Assembly: GCF_900103195.1 (NCBI RefSeq)
Contig: NZ_FMWU01000017.1
Location: 94,397-158,396, forward strand
Origin: Methylobacterium sp. UNC378MF
GTDB taxonomy: Bacteria; Pseudomonadota; Alphaproteobacteria; Rhizobiales; Beijerinckiaceae
Direction: 5' to 3'
Length of the DNA stretch: 64,000 nt
Both the position numbers and the translations under genes were made by a program. Under the pieces are notes generated by a model. That model saw only the letters and a program-made list of their open reading frames with translations, did not search any database and had not been told where the DNA came from. Below are positions 24,900-35,222 of this stretch, piece by piece. The stretch's first letter is position 1; every line of letters starts with the position of its first letter.

Positions 24900-25802
24900 T
24901 CAGACGAGTTCCCAGGCTGAACCGTCGCGCATCAGGGCGGCGACGAGGGCATGGTTGAGTTCGTGGCCGGTGTGGAATGCCGAGACGCGTCCCTCGATCG
25001 GGTGCCCTGCCAGGGCGAGATCACCGACGAGGTCGAGGACCCGATGCCGAACCGGCTCGCCCGGTCCCCGCATCCCGCCGAGCACATGCCCGCGCACCAA
25101 GAGCGCCGCCGAACGGGGCGACACGCCCTGGAGAAAGTCGTTTCCCATCACGTAACCGTAGGCGCGGCCGGCCATGGCGCGCATATAGCGACCGAAGCTG
25201 CGGGCCGGCGCGATCTCCCGTTCGAAGCTCTCCGGCGTGATCGCGCCCGACCAATCGATCGACCCGAAATGCGCCAATGCGATGTGGCCGGTGATGTGTA
25301 GGCCAGGGCCCGGCTCGATCTGAAGCCGGCGCCGTCCGCTCTCGACCGCCACGGTGCGGCGCAGGCGGATCACCCGGGAGGGCAAGGCCTGCTCGCGTCG
25401 GCCTGCCGCCCGGATCGCCTCGCACCATGGTGTCGCGCTGCCGTCGAAGATCGGCAATTCGTCCGCATCGATCTCGGCCAGCACGTTGTCGATCCGCAGC
25501 GCGCTGAGCGAGGCCATGAGGTGCTCGATCGTTCGGACGAGGACGCCGTCGCGCCGCACAGCCGAGGAGAGCGGCTGCGACTCCCGGTAGTGCCAGTGTG
25601 CCGGCACGTTGACGGCGCGACCGTCCTTCAGACGGCGCCGAAAAACGACGCCGTGGCCGGCCGGTGCCGGGCTCACACGGATCGTCGCGTACCGCCCGGA
25701 ATGGAGGCTGCGCCCAGACCGCTCGAAGGCGCAGGCGAGCGTCGCCTGCCGGCGGGGACCCGCAGAAAATGTCGAACGCGAGAATGGAACGTCTTGATGC
25801 AT
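24900..25802 (-). CDS. Divergent LpxC-family deacetylase (second-copy type)
   Basis: A 300-residue protein of the UDP-3-O-acyl-GlcNAc deacetylase family, the zinc enzyme that commits lipid A synthesis. The zinc ligands appear kept: His94 in TIEHLMASL, and His253 and Asp261 in HRVLDLVGDLALAG; Glu93 and the catalytic His280 (HTGHELNHAL) are also present. Differences from housekeeping LpxC are clear: ARTFG is ARSFG, the lysine after the zinc histidine is Arg254, and the usual GLALGGSLDNAVV stretch is replaced by an unrelated YVMGNDFLQGVSPRSAALLV. It is not in the ftsZ neighbourhood where lpxC normally sits. I infer a paralogue with altered substrate or regulation. Confidence 0.82.
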   Translation of the reverse strand: MHQDVPFSRSTFSAGPRRQATLACAFERSGRSLHSGRYATIRVSPAPAGHGVVFRRRLKDGRAVNVPAHWHYRESQPLSSAVRRDGVLVRTIEHLMASLSALRIDNVLAEIDADELPIFDGSATPWCEAIRAAGRREQALPSRVIRLRRTVAVESGRRRLQIEPGPGLHITGHIALAHFGSIDWSGAITPESFEREIAPARSFGRYMRAMAGRAYGYVMGNDFLQGVSPRSAALLVRGHVLGGMRGPGEPVRHRVLDLVGDLALAGHPIEGRVSAFHTGHELNHALVAALMRDGSAWELV

Positions 25803-26047
25803 CGCTACTGCCCGCCGCGGCGGGCCAGGAATTTAGCCCTCATCCCTGATCCACGCCAATAAACTCCTGTTCAACATGACGCGGCTTGACCGCTCAGCCT
25901 GCGGCCGTCACGATTGCGGCTGCCCGATCGATCCAGCACCGCCCCGGTGGGGCGCGGCTTCACAGTGCGGGCTGCTCCCGTCCCCAGATCTGCTGGTCGG
26001 CCCCCGTCAGGGCAGGGACGGAGGCCGGAGTTGAGGGAACACGATCG

Positions 26048-26734
26048 ATGGCGCGGCTGGGGACGATACCCTTCTTCAAGGATCCGGGCATCGAGCTCAG
26101 CCCCTACGAGCCCCGGTGCCACTGGCGCCGCTTCGACGAGAACGAGGTTCTCGTCGACTTCGACGACATCTCCACCGACGTGTACTTCATCGCCTCCGGC
26201 GAGGTCCGCATCCTGAACCGGACCCAGTCCGGCAAGGAGGTCATCCTCGGTGAGATGCGGGGCGGGGCGTTCTTCGGCGAACTCGCGGCGATCGACGGGA
26301 TCGGCCGCTCGGCCAACGTGACGGCGCTGACGCGGGGTGAGGTCTGCGTCGTGCCGGCGGCGGTATTCCGGCAGATCGTGTTCGCCTCCGAGGCGATCGC
26401 CGACCGGTTGTTCCGGCTTCTGGCCAAGCGCGTGCGCGAGCTGAACACGCGGCTCATGGAGCACGCCCTGCTCGACCTCAAGCACCGCCTCTACGCCGAG
26501 TTGCTGCGCCTTTCCGTTCCGCGGACCGGCACCACGGGGGAGCGGGTGGTCTCGCCGCCGCCTTACCATCACGTCCTCGCCGCCCGGATCGGCTGCCGCC
26601 GCGAGCAGGTGACCCGGGAATTCACCGCGATGGCCGCGGAAGGACTGGTGGACCGCACCCGAGGCGCCCTGGTCCTGCGCCGGCCGGACCTTCTGGAAGC
26701 GCGCGTGGCCGAGGCGCTGCGCGAGGATTCCTGA
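26048..26734 (+). CDS. Crp/Fnr-family transcriptional regulator
   Basis: A 228-residue regulator: cyclic-nucleotide-binding beta-barrel (residues about 15-130, with GEVRILNRTQSGKEVILGEMRGGAFFGELAAID), a long dimer helix, and a Crp-type winged helix (HVLAARIGCRREQVTREFTAM at about 175-195). The FNR iron-sulfur cysteine cluster is absent, and the binding pocket reads FFGELAAIDGIGRSANV, near to but not the cAMP pocket of Crp. The start ATG has a GAGGGAAC site; a longer frame to 25886 is rejected. The gene ends four bases before a PotA-type ATPase gene, so it is probably the regulator of that transporter operon. Confidence 0.88.
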   Translation: MARLGTIPFFKDPGIELSPYEPRCHWRRFDENEVLVDFDDISTDVYFIASGEVRILNRTQSGKEVILGEMRGGAFFGELAAIDGIGRSANVTALTRGEVCVVPAAVFRQIVFASEAIADRLFRLLAKRVRELNTRLMEHALLDLKHRLYAELLRLSVPRTGTTGERVVSPPPYHHVLAARIGCRREQVTREFTAMAAEGLVDRTRGALVLRRPDLLEARVAEALREDS

Positions 26735-26738
26735 TCCG

Positions 26739-27797
26739 TTGTCGGACCTGCCGGCGCCGCGCCTGCGGCTCGAGGAGCTGACCAAACGTTTCGGCACCCA
26801 TCGCGCCGTCGATGCCGTGAGTCTCGATCTCGAGGCGGGTGAGTTCTTCTGCCTGCTCGGGCCGTCCGGCTGCGGCAAGAGCACCCTCCTGCGCATGATT
26901 GCAGGTTTCGAGACGCCAACGACCGGACGGATCCTATTGGGTGAGCAGGACCTCACCGCATTGCCGCCCCATCGGCGGCCGGTGAACATGATGTTCCAGT
27001 CCTACGCGCTGTTTCCGCACATGAGCGTGGCCGGCAATATCGGATATGGCCTGAACGGACGCGGTCGCGCGGCGGTTGCGGAACGGGTGTCGGATCTCCT
27101 CAAGCTCATGCGCCTCGACGGATTCGGCAGCCGTCGACCGGACACGCTCTCGGGCGGTCAACGTCAGCGGGTCGCCCTGGCCCGGGCGCTGGCCCGGGAG
27201 CCGAAGCTGCTGCTGCTCGACGAGCCGCTCGGCGCGCTCGATCGCGGCCTGCGCGAGGAGACGCAGGGCGAGCTGCGCGCGGTCCAGCGTCGCCTCGGCA
27301 CCGCCTTCGTCGTCGTCACGCACGATCCCGAGGAGGCGATGATGCTCGCCGACCGGATCGGCGTCATGGAGGCGGGCCGTCTGATCCAGGTCGGGCCGCC
27401 GGCCGACCTCTACAGGCGCCCGGCGACCCGCTTCGTAGCCGGCCTGCTCGGCGACGTGAACCTCATTCCCGGCCGGCTCGGGCCTGTGAGCCCCGACGCG
27501 ATCCGCACGGTCGAGACCGCGCACGGTCCCGTGCGGGGTGTCGCGGCGGCCGCGCTCGAGGAGGGCGCAGCTGTCGTGGTGGCGGTGCGGCCCGAGGATG
27601 TGGTGCTGGGTGCGGAGGGGCTGCCGGTCGTCGTCACCGACGCCGTGTTCCTGGGCGACCGGCTGCGCCGGACGCTGCGACTGCCCGACGGCGCGACCCT
27701 GCGGTCGAGCGGGCGGCCCGCGGAGGCCGGCGCGGCGCCGGGCTCGGACGCGCGGGCCGGCTTCCCGGCCGACGTCGCCGTGATCCTGCCGGCATGA
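26739..27797 (+). CDS. ABC transporter ATP-binding protein, PotA-like (polyamine type)
   Basis: A 352-residue ATPase with Walker A GPSGCGKST, Q-loop FQSYALFPHM, signature LSGGQRQRVALARAL, Walker B LLLLDEPLGALD, switch VTHDPEEA and a C-terminal TOBE domain (residues about 250-350). The FQSYALFPHMSV pattern and the permeases that follow place it with spermidine/putrescine-type importers. The start is a TTG four bases after the regulator stop, a sign of coupled translation. Confidence 0.9.
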   Translation: MSDLPAPRLRLEELTKRFGTHRAVDAVSLDLEAGEFFCLLGPSGCGKSTLLRMIAGFETPTTGRILLGEQDLTALPPHRRPVNMMFQSYALFPHMSVAGNIGYGLNGRGRAAVAERVSDLLKLMRLDGFGSRRPDTLSGGQRQRVALARALAREPKLLLLDEPLGALDRGLREETQGELRAVQRRLGTAFVVVTHDPEEAMMLADRIGVMEAGRLIQVGPPADLYRRPATRFVAGLLGDVNLIPGRLGPVSPDAIRTVETAHGPVRGVAAAALEEGAAVVVAVRPEDVVLGAEGLPVVVTDAVFLGDRLRRTLRLPDGATLRSSGRPAEAGAAPGSDARAGFPADVAVILPA

Positions 27798-27815
27798 GGG
27801 CCGCCGTGTCGAAGG

Positions 27816-27835
27816 CCGACGCCGATCAGCGTCGG
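27816..27835. other. Hairpin between PotA- and PotB-type genes
   Basis: The perfect stem CCGACGC / GCGTCGG with a CGATCA loop falls in the 70-bp gap inside the operon. With no T-run it is more likely a mRNA-stability or attenuation element than a terminator, and could set the ATPase-to-permease ratio. Confidence 0.4.
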
Positions 27836-27867
27836 TCCGCGCGGCCGGGCGACCGGAGGCCGGGTCC

Positions 27868-28782
27868 GTGAGCGGGCGGACGCCCGTCGGCCTCTTCGAC
27901 CGGTTGGTGCGCCTTCCGCCCTTCCTGTGGCTGGCAGCGTTTTTCCTGCTGCCCTTCGCCATCACTCTCAAGATCAGCTTGTCGGAGCCGGCGACGGCGA
28001 TCCCGCCATACCTGCCCGTGCTCGACTGGCGGGCCGGGCTCGACGGCTGGTCGGCTTTTCTCGAAGCCCTGAACTTCGACAATTATCTGACGCTCTACGC
28101 CGACCCCCTCTACCGCGATGCCGCCCTCGGCTCCCTGGCCTATGCGGGCGTGGCCAGCCTGATCCTCGTCGCCCTCGGCACGCCGCTCGCTTACGCCCTG
28201 GCGCGGGCGCCGTCCCGTTGGCAACCGCTGCTCGTGGCGCTGGTGATTGTGCCGTTCTGGACGAGCTTTCTGATCCGGATCTACGCCTGGATCGCGATCC
28301 TGAAGCCCGAGGGTCTGCTCAATCTCGCCCTGCGACGGGTCGGGCTGATCGACGCGCCGCTGACGATCCTGAACACCGACGCGGCGGTGATCGTCGGGCT
28401 CGTCTACGCCTACCTGCCCTTCATGGTGCTGCCGCTCTACGCAGTGATGAACCGTCTCGATCCGACTCTGCGCGAGGTCGCGGCGGATCTCGGCGCCGCG
28501 CCGAGCCGGGTGTTCTGGACCGTGACCGTGCCGCTCAGCCTGCCGGGGATCGCGGCCGGCGCCGGTCTGTGCTTCATCCCGATGGTCGGCGAGTTCGTGA
28601 TCCCGGATCTGCTCGGCGGGTCGGAGACGCTGATGCTCGGTCGGGTGCTCTGGACCGAGTTCTTCTCGAACCGCGACTGGCCCCTGGCCTCGGCGGTCGC
28701 CGTGCTGATCCTCGCCATCGTCATCGGACCGGTGGTGCTGTTCCGGGACAGCCTGCGCGCGGGCGAGGGCGAGGCGCCGTGA
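27868..28782 (+). CDS. ABC transporter permease, PotB-like
   Basis: A 304-residue permease with six helices; GTG start. The first helix is FLWLAAFFLLPFAITLKIS and the coupling loop is EVAADLGAAPSRVFWTVTVPLSLPG. PotB-type marks include the long first periplasmic loop with FDNYLTLYADPLYRDA and the FIPMVGEFVIPDLLGGSETLMLG block. The stop overlaps the next permease start by four bases. Confidence 0.92.
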   Translation: MSGRTPVGLFDRLVRLPPFLWLAAFFLLPFAITLKISLSEPATAIPPYLPVLDWRAGLDGWSAFLEALNFDNYLTLYADPLYRDAALGSLAYAGVASLILVALGTPLAYALARAPSRWQPLLVALVIVPFWTSFLIRIYAWIAILKPEGLLNLALRRVGLIDAPLTILNTDAAVIVGLVYAYLPFMVLPLYAVMNRLDPTLREVAADLGAAPSRVFWTVTVPLSLPGIAAGAGLCFIPMVGEFVIPDLLGGSETLMLGRVLWTEFFSNRDWPLASAVAVLILAIVIGPVVLFRDSLRAGEGEAP

Positions 28783-29552
28783 CCTGGGTGACCCGCACCG
28801 CCCTGGCGGCCGGCCTGGGCTTCCTCTACGGGCCGATCGCGGTGCTGATCGTGTACTCGTTCAACGCCTCGCCCCTGGTCACGGTCTGGGGCGGGTTCTC
28901 GACCCGCTGGTACGGCGCGCTGCTCTCCGACGCGCCGCTTCTCGCCGCCGCCTGGGTCTCCCTGAAGGTCGCGATCCTTGCGAGCCTGCTCGCCACGATC
29001 CTCGGCACGCTGGCGGCCCTCGCCCTGGAGCGGCAGGGCCGCTTCCGGGGGCGCGCCCTGTTCACGGGACTCGTGTTCGGGCCGATTGTGATGCCGGAGG
29101 TGATGATCGGCCTCTCGCTCCTGCTGATGTTCATCGGGATCGGGCTGGACCGCGGCCTCGTGACCATCGTTATCGCGCACACGACCTTCTGCACCGGGTT
29201 CGTGACGGTGGTGGTCGGTGCGCGTCTACGCGGCCTCGACCGGTCCCTCGAGGAGGCGGCGGCCGATCTCGGCGCGGCGCCGGCGCGGGTGCTGATGACC
29301 GTGACCTTGCCGCTGCTGGCGCCGGCCCTCGCGGCGGGAGCGCTCCTCGCCTTCACCCTGTCGCTCGACGACCTGGTGATTTCGAGCTTCGTCTCCGGCC
29401 CGGGCTCGACCACCTTGCCGATGCGGCTCTACAGCCAGGTCCGGCTCGGCGTGAATCCGGAGATCAACGCGGCCTCGACCCTGCTCGTCGGGCTGGTGAG
29501 CGTCGCGGTGCTGCTGGCGTCCTGGCTCACCGCCCGCCGCGGACACGGCTGA
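28779..29552 (+). CDS. ABC transporter permease, PotC-like
   Basis: A 257-residue permease starting at a GTG that overlaps the previous stop (GTGA). PotC marks are LIVYSFNASPLVTVWGGFSTRWYGALL near the start, EAAADLGAAPARVLMTVTLPLLAPA as the coupling loop, and FTLSLDDLVISSFVSGPGSTTLPMRLYS. No PotD-type binding protein follows; the next gene is a convergent symporter only 6 bp away. The longer frame upstream is a shadow of the PotB gene. Confidence 0.92.
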   Translation: MTWVTRTALAAGLGFLYGPIAVLIVYSFNASPLVTVWGGFSTRWYGALLSDAPLLAAAWVSLKVAILASLLATILGTLAALALERQGRFRGRALFTGLVFGPIVMPEVMIGLSLLLMFIGIGLDRGLVTIVIAHTTFCTGFVTVVVGARLRGLDRSLEEAAADLGAAPARVLMTVTLPLLAPALAAGALLAFTLSLDDLVISSFVSGPGSTTLPMRLYSQVRLGVNPEINAASTLLVGLVSVAVLLASWLTARRGHG

Positions 29553-29558
29553 GCGGCG

Positions 29559-31019
29559 TCACTCCGCGGCCTGCGCGGCCGTCGCGCCCGCGCGCACCGT
29601 CCGCGCCACCACAACCGTCACGATGACGTTCACAACCAGCGCCACGATGCCGACATTCACGTCCTGAAGCGGTCCCAGGACGGGCAGCTTCGACAGGCTG
29701 AACCCGGAGAAGACGGTCGCCGCCACGGTGGCCACGCCCGCGACGATGCCGGCGATCGCGGCGCGGCGGTCGAGGGGATTGCGGCGCATCAGGCTGGTGA
29801 TGAAGCACGGGAAGAGCTGCGTCACGAAGTTGTAGCCCATCAGCAGGAGCTGCACGATCGTGTCGCCGCCCGACAGGGTGAAGCCGACGCAGACCAGCGC
29901 CAGCACCGGCACGAGGATCTTGCACAGCCGCGCGGTCGCGGCGTCGTCCATGCCCGGGCGCAGGGGGCGAACGAGGTTGTTGGCCACCAGCGTGACCCCG
30001 GCGATCAGGATCATGGAGCCCGGGACGAGGGCGGTCAGCACGCCCGTGGCGCCGATCAACCCGATGACCCACGGCGGGAAGGTCGCGAGGGCGAGCTTGA
30101 ACAGCGACAGGTCGACGTCGGGACCCGTGAGGCCCGGCACCTGCATCACGGCGGTGAAGCCGATCACGAACACGAACAGGTTGATCAGCTGGTAGATCGG
30201 CAGGATCACCGCGTTGCGCCGGAACGCGCCCGGCTCGCGCGCCGTGTAGAGCGACGCGAAGGTATGCGGCCACATGTAGCCGCCGAGCGCGGTGAGCAGG
30301 ACCGTGGTGGTGAACCACGTCGGGCTCTGGCCGCGGTCGGGCAGGGCCAGGAAGCCGGGCTTGGCGGCCTCGATCGCCGTGAACAGGCCCTCGTAGCCGC
30401 CGTAATAGTGCACCGGCAGGTAGATCCCGAGGAAGACCACCACGAACAGGATGCTGGTGTCCTTGATCACCGCCGTCCAGGCGGAGCCGTGCACGCCCGA
30501 CACCACCACGTAGGCGGTGAGCGCGGCCGCGCCGATCCAGACCGCGGCGGTCGACGAGATCGCCCCGTAGGACGCCGTCGACACGATGATCCCGAGCCCC
30601 TTGAACTGCAGCACGAGGTAGGGGACGAGGGCGACGATCCCCACGAGCGCCACCAGCATGCCGAGCGCCCGGCTGCCGTACTTGCGCGCGAAGAAATCGG
30701 GCTGCGTGTAGAGGTTGTTCTGCTTGGCGTAGCGCCAGACCGGCGGCAGCAGCCAGTACGAGGTGACGTAGGCGAGCGTCAGGTAGCAGAGGATGTAGTA
30801 GGCGGGGCCGCCCTTGCCGTAGGCAATGCCGGAGCCGCCGAGGAACGTGAAGGTCGTGTAGATCTCCCCGGCCATCAGGAGGAAGACCAGGGCGGTGCCG
30901 AAGCCGCGGCCGCCGACGGTCCACTGCTCCAGCCCCATCTCGCGGCCGACCCGCGCGTAGAGGCCGAGGCCGATCGCCAGGGCGAAGCCGGCGGCCACGA
31001 TGACGAGCGCGACGCTCAT
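29559..31019 (-). CDS. Sodium:solute symporter, MctP-like monocarboxylate transporter
   Basis: A 486-residue SSS-family symporter with about 13 helices. MctP-like features are GGRGFGTALVFLLMAGEIYTTFTFLGG near residue 33, the PDFFARKYGSRALG loop, and ALVPGSMILIAGVTLVANN. Rhizobial MctP imports lactate, pyruvate, propionate, alanine and similar acids (family knowledge). The ATG at 31019 overlaps the stop of a DUF3311 protein by four bases, the usual companion arrangement. Read-through from 31205 in this frame is a shadow. It converges with the PotC-like gene. Confidence 0.87.
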   Translation of the reverse strand: MSVALVIVAAGFALAIGLGLYARVGREMGLEQWTVGGRGFGTALVFLLMAGEIYTTFTFLGGSGIAYGKGGPAYYILCYLTLAYVTSYWLLPPVWRYAKQNNLYTQPDFFARKYGSRALGMLVALVGIVALVPYLVLQFKGLGIIVSTASYGAISSTAAVWIGAAALTAYVVVSGVHGSAWTAVIKDTSILFVVVFLGIYLPVHYYGGYEGLFTAIEAAKPGFLALPDRGQSPTWFTTTVLLTALGGYMWPHTFASLYTAREPGAFRRNAVILPIYQLINLFVFVIGFTAVMQVPGLTGPDVDLSLFKLALATFPPWVIGLIGATGVLTALVPGSMILIAGVTLVANNLVRPLRPGMDDAATARLCKILVPVLALVCVGFTLSGGDTIVQLLLMGYNFVTQLFPCFITSLMRRNPLDRRAAIAGIVAGVATVAATVFSGFSLSKLPVLGPLQDVNVGIVALVVNVIVTVVVARTVRAGATAAQAAE

Positions 31020-31219
31020 CGCGGATCCTCCGGCGCCCGGTTCTGAGGGTCGGTCAGATAGATCAGCCCCATCACGGCCGAGGTTCCGATCACGCAGAAC
31101 ACCAGCCAGGCGAGGAGCAGCGGCAAGCCGAACACGAAGGGCTCGACCCGGTTCAGGAAGAACGGGCCGACGAGGATGCCGAGGAAAGGCAGGGCGGCCA
31201 GCCACCGCAGATTTCGCAT
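31016..31219 (-). CDS. DUF3311 small membrane protein, MctP companion
   Basis: A 67-residue protein with two transmembrane helices (WLAALPFLGILVGPFFLN and GLPLLLAWLVFCVIGTSAVMGLIYL). DUF3311 proteins are regularly encoded just before SSS symporters, and here the stop overlaps the symporter start (ATGA), so it is presumably a small transporter subunit or assembly factor. Its molecular role is unknown. Confidence 0.88.
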   Translation of the reverse strand: MRNLRWLAALPFLGILVGPFFLNRVEPFVFGLPLLLAWLVFCVIGTSAVMGLIYLTDPQNRAPEDPR

Positions 31220-31418
31220 GCGCGATACCGTTCAGAAGGCCCCGATACCGCGGGGTGAATCAGTCACGGACCGCTGTCAACGCCGCGAGCGCCCGACGGC
31301 GCTCATCCCGATCACGTCTGCGTGCTGTGCGCTCGCGCACGCGGCCGCGCTCCGGGCGCGCATATTCTCGTGAGACGTCGCGCCGTCCGACAGGACGGAC
31401 GCCGAGGGATTTCACGAG

Positions 31419-31649
31419 ATGACCCGTACTCTGACCATCGCGGCGCTGGCCGCGCTCCTCGCCCTTCCTGCGGCCCAGGCGGAAGCCCGCGCGCGCCACA
31501 CGCCCGCCAAGGCGCAGCCCAGCGCCGCCATTAAGGCGCGCCAGAACGTCATGAACGATTTCAACGCGCGGATGAGCCGCCTGGACGCGCTCATGGGCGT
31601 CCCGAGCACGTCGTCGGTCCGCGCGCGCTCGGCCGAGGCCGGACGCTAG
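31419..31649 (+). CDS. Small secreted protein, 76 residues, unknown function
   Basis: A signal peptide is clear (MTRTLTIAALAALLALPAAQAEA, cleavage near residue 22). The mature part, about 54 residues, is basic and polar with one helical stretch (AIKARQNVMNDFNARMSRLDALMG). No cysteines or known motif. A perfect CCGTCC-GACA-GGACGG hairpin lies 21 bp before the start, in the leader. It stands alone between the divergent DUF3311 gene and the convergent ureG. Small periplasmic proteins of this look are common in the group and mostly uncharacterised. Confidence 0.65.
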   Translation: MTRTLTIAALAALLALPAAQAEARARHTPAKAQPSAAIKARQNVMNDFNARMSRLDALMGVPSTSSVRARSAEAGR

Positions 31650-31688
31650 CAGCCTCGACGAGCCGGTCGGTCGGGCCGGCGCGTCGTC

Positions 31689-32306
31689 TCAACGGCCCAG
31701 GCCGCCCGCCTCCTCGACGAAGCGCGCCACCGCGTCCGCGCCTGCCCCCTCGCGCAGGGAGGCGAAGACGTAGGGCCGGGTGCCGCGCATCCGCTGCGTG
31801 TCGGATTCCATCACCGACAGGTCGGCACCGACGAGCGGCGCGAGGTCGGTCTTGTTGACGATCAGCAGATCGGACCGGGTGATGCCCGGACCGCCCTTGC
31901 GGGGGATCTTCTCGCCGCCGGCCACGTCGATGACGTAGAGGGTGATGTCGGCGAGTTCCGGTGAGAACGTCGCCGCGAGGTTATCACCGCCGGATTCGAT
32001 CAGCACGAGGTCGAGCTTCGGGAAGCGCCGGTTCATCTCGGCGACCGCGGCGAGATTGATCGAGGCATCCTCGCGGATCGCGGTGTGCGGGCAACCGCCG
32101 GTCTCGACGCCGAGGATGCGCTCCTCCGGAAGGGCGCCCGCGACGGTGAGGATCCGCGCGTCCTCCTTCGTGTAGATGTCGTTGGTGATGGCGCAGATCT
32201 CGTAGCGGTCACGGAAGCGCTTGCAGAGCTGCTCCATCAGGGCGGTCTTGCCGGAACCGACAGGTCCGCCGATGCCGACGCGGAGGGGGCCGTTGGTGGT
32301 GGTCAT
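31689..32306 (-). CDS. ureG: Urease accessory GTPase UreG
   Basis: A 205-residue SIMIBI GTPase that hydrolyses GTP to drive nickel insertion into urease, together with UreE, UreF and UreD. It has the P-loop GIGGPVGSGKTALMEQL at about 11-27, the nickel-dimer Cys-Pro-His motif in GGCPHTAIREDASIN, ESGGDNLAATFSPELAD, and the guanine-binding NKTD in LLIVNKTDLAPLVGADL. It is the last gene of the leftward urease operon. Confidence 0.96.
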   Translation of the reverse strand: MTTTNGPLRVGIGGPVGSGKTALMEQLCKRFRDRYEICAITNDIYTKEDARILTVAGALPEERILGVETGGCPHTAIREDASINLAAVAEMNRRFPKLDLVLIESGGDNLAATFSPELADITLYVIDVAGGEKIPRKGGPGITRSDLLIVNKTDLAPLVGADLSVMESDTQRMRGTRPYVFASLREGAGADAVARFVEEAGGLGR

Positions 32307-32315
32307 GCTGCGGGC

Positions 32316-33038
32316 TCAGGATCGGAAGATGCGGGAATACTGGGTCTCGTGGCGGAAGGAACCGAGATCCAGGCGAAAGGTGGCGGTCCCAAGGGCATCA
32401 AGACCCGCCTCGGCAGCGGAGCCGGCGAGCCCGGCGATGCGCGGCGCGAGGGCGGCGACGACCCGCGTGCCGGCGGCCTGACCCACGGGCGCCGCCCGGA
32501 GTGCCGCGGAGATGAGATTCTGGAGGAAGGCGAGGCCGTAGGCGGCTAGCGCCGGCCCGACTGCCATGCGGTACGCGCCCGCCGCGAGGCCGACCGCGAC
32601 CGGATAGGCGACCGGGCCCGGCAGCTGCTCCGCCAGGGCGGCCAGGGCGTCGCAAGGCCACGCGCCGCGCGTCGCGTCGAGGAAGCTCCGGCCCTGCTGG
32701 CTCGTCTCTAGGTGAAGCTCGCGCGACGGCGCCAGGGCCAGGGCGAGGTCGTTGACGGCGACCAGCGCGACGCCGTCGGATGACAGCGCCGCCGCGTGGG
32801 CGTGAGCGGCCAGGATCAGGTCGTTGCGCAGGGCGCCGCGCTCGCAGACGTCCCGGAGCCACGCCCTCAGGCTCGCCTCGTCGCGGACGTCGCCGGCCTC
32901 GACCGCCCATTCCAGCCCGTGCGAGTAGGCGTAGGCGCCGACCGGGTAGCCGGGCGACAGCCACGCCATCAGGCGGAGCGCCTCCAGCGCCTCAGCCCGC
33001 GGCATGGTGGTGATGGTGGCCGCCGTGCGGGTGGTCAT
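32316..33038 (-). CDS. ureF: Urease accessory protein UreF
   Basis: A 240-residue all-helical GTPase-modulating chaperone. Typical stretches are WLSPGYPVGAYAYSHGLEWAVEAG, FLDATRGAWPC and the C-terminal tail. The longest reading overlaps ureE by 47 bp; an internal ATG at 33005 (MPRAEALEAL) would give an overlap of only 14 bp and 229 residues, and neither has a convincing ribosome-binding site, so translation is probably coupled to ureE. It is followed by ureG after 9 bp. Confidence 0.94.
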   Translation of the reverse strand: MTTRTAATITTMPRAEALEALRLMAWLSPGYPVGAYAYSHGLEWAVEAGDVRDEASLRAWLRDVCERGALRNDLILAAHAHAAALSSDGVALVAVNDLALALAPSRELHLETSQQGRSFLDATRGAWPCDALAALAEQLPGPVAYPVAVGLAAGAYRMAVGPALAAYGLAFLQNLISAALRAAPVGQAAGTRVVAALAPRIAGLAGSAAEAGLDALGTATFRLDLGSFRHETQYSRIFRS

Positions 33039-33480
33039 GCCCGTGGTCGCCGGAATAGGCGCCGCCCTCCGGCCGGAACGGGCGCTCCACCGACTCGGCG
33101 GTACCGCCGAGGCCCCGGACCATCTCGGCGAGGACGTGGTCGTGCGCGATCCAGACCGCGTCCGGGCCGATCTCGGCGGCGATGTGCCGGTTGCCGATAT
33201 GCCAGATCAGGCGCTTGAGCGCGTGATCGCTGCCAGCCCGGATCTCGAGCAGACGCTCCGGCGCGGCCTCGACCCAGACGAGGCGTCCGTCCTGCAGGAC
33301 CAGGGCGTCGCCGTCCTCCAGCACGGTCGGCTCCGGGAGGTCCAGCAGAAAGCCCAGCCCCCCGGCGCCGCGCATGGCGACGCGGCGGCGGTGGCGGTCG
33401 CCGTGATCGAGGACGACGCGGTCGACGATCTCACCGCCCGACAGGGCGTCGCGGCGGATGATGCGGGTGGCGCGGATCAT
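32992..33480 (-). CDS. ureE: Urease accessory nickel metallochaperone UreE
   Basis: A 162-residue nickel carrier. The N-terminal peptide-binding domain (RVVLDHGDRHRRRVAMRGAGGLGFLLDLPE) is followed by the ferredoxin-like metal domain with LIWHIGNRHIAAEI, whose histidine binds nickel at the dimer interface. The C-terminus is a histidine-rich tail, HGHDHPHGGHHHHHAAG, for nickel storage. It lies 12 bp after ureC and overlaps ureF. Confidence 0.95.
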   Translation of the reverse strand: MIRATRIIRRDALSGGEIVDRVVLDHGDRHRRRVAMRGAGGLGFLLDLPEPTVLEDGDALVLQDGRLVWVEAAPERLLEIRAGSDHALKRLIWHIGNRHIAAEIGPDAVWIAHDHVLAEMVRGLGGTAESVERPFRPEGGAYSGDHGHDHPHGGHHHHHAAG

Positions 33481-33492
33481 GGATGGCCGCGC

Positions 33493-35220
<1,728 letters not shown>

Positions 35221-35222
35221 GA

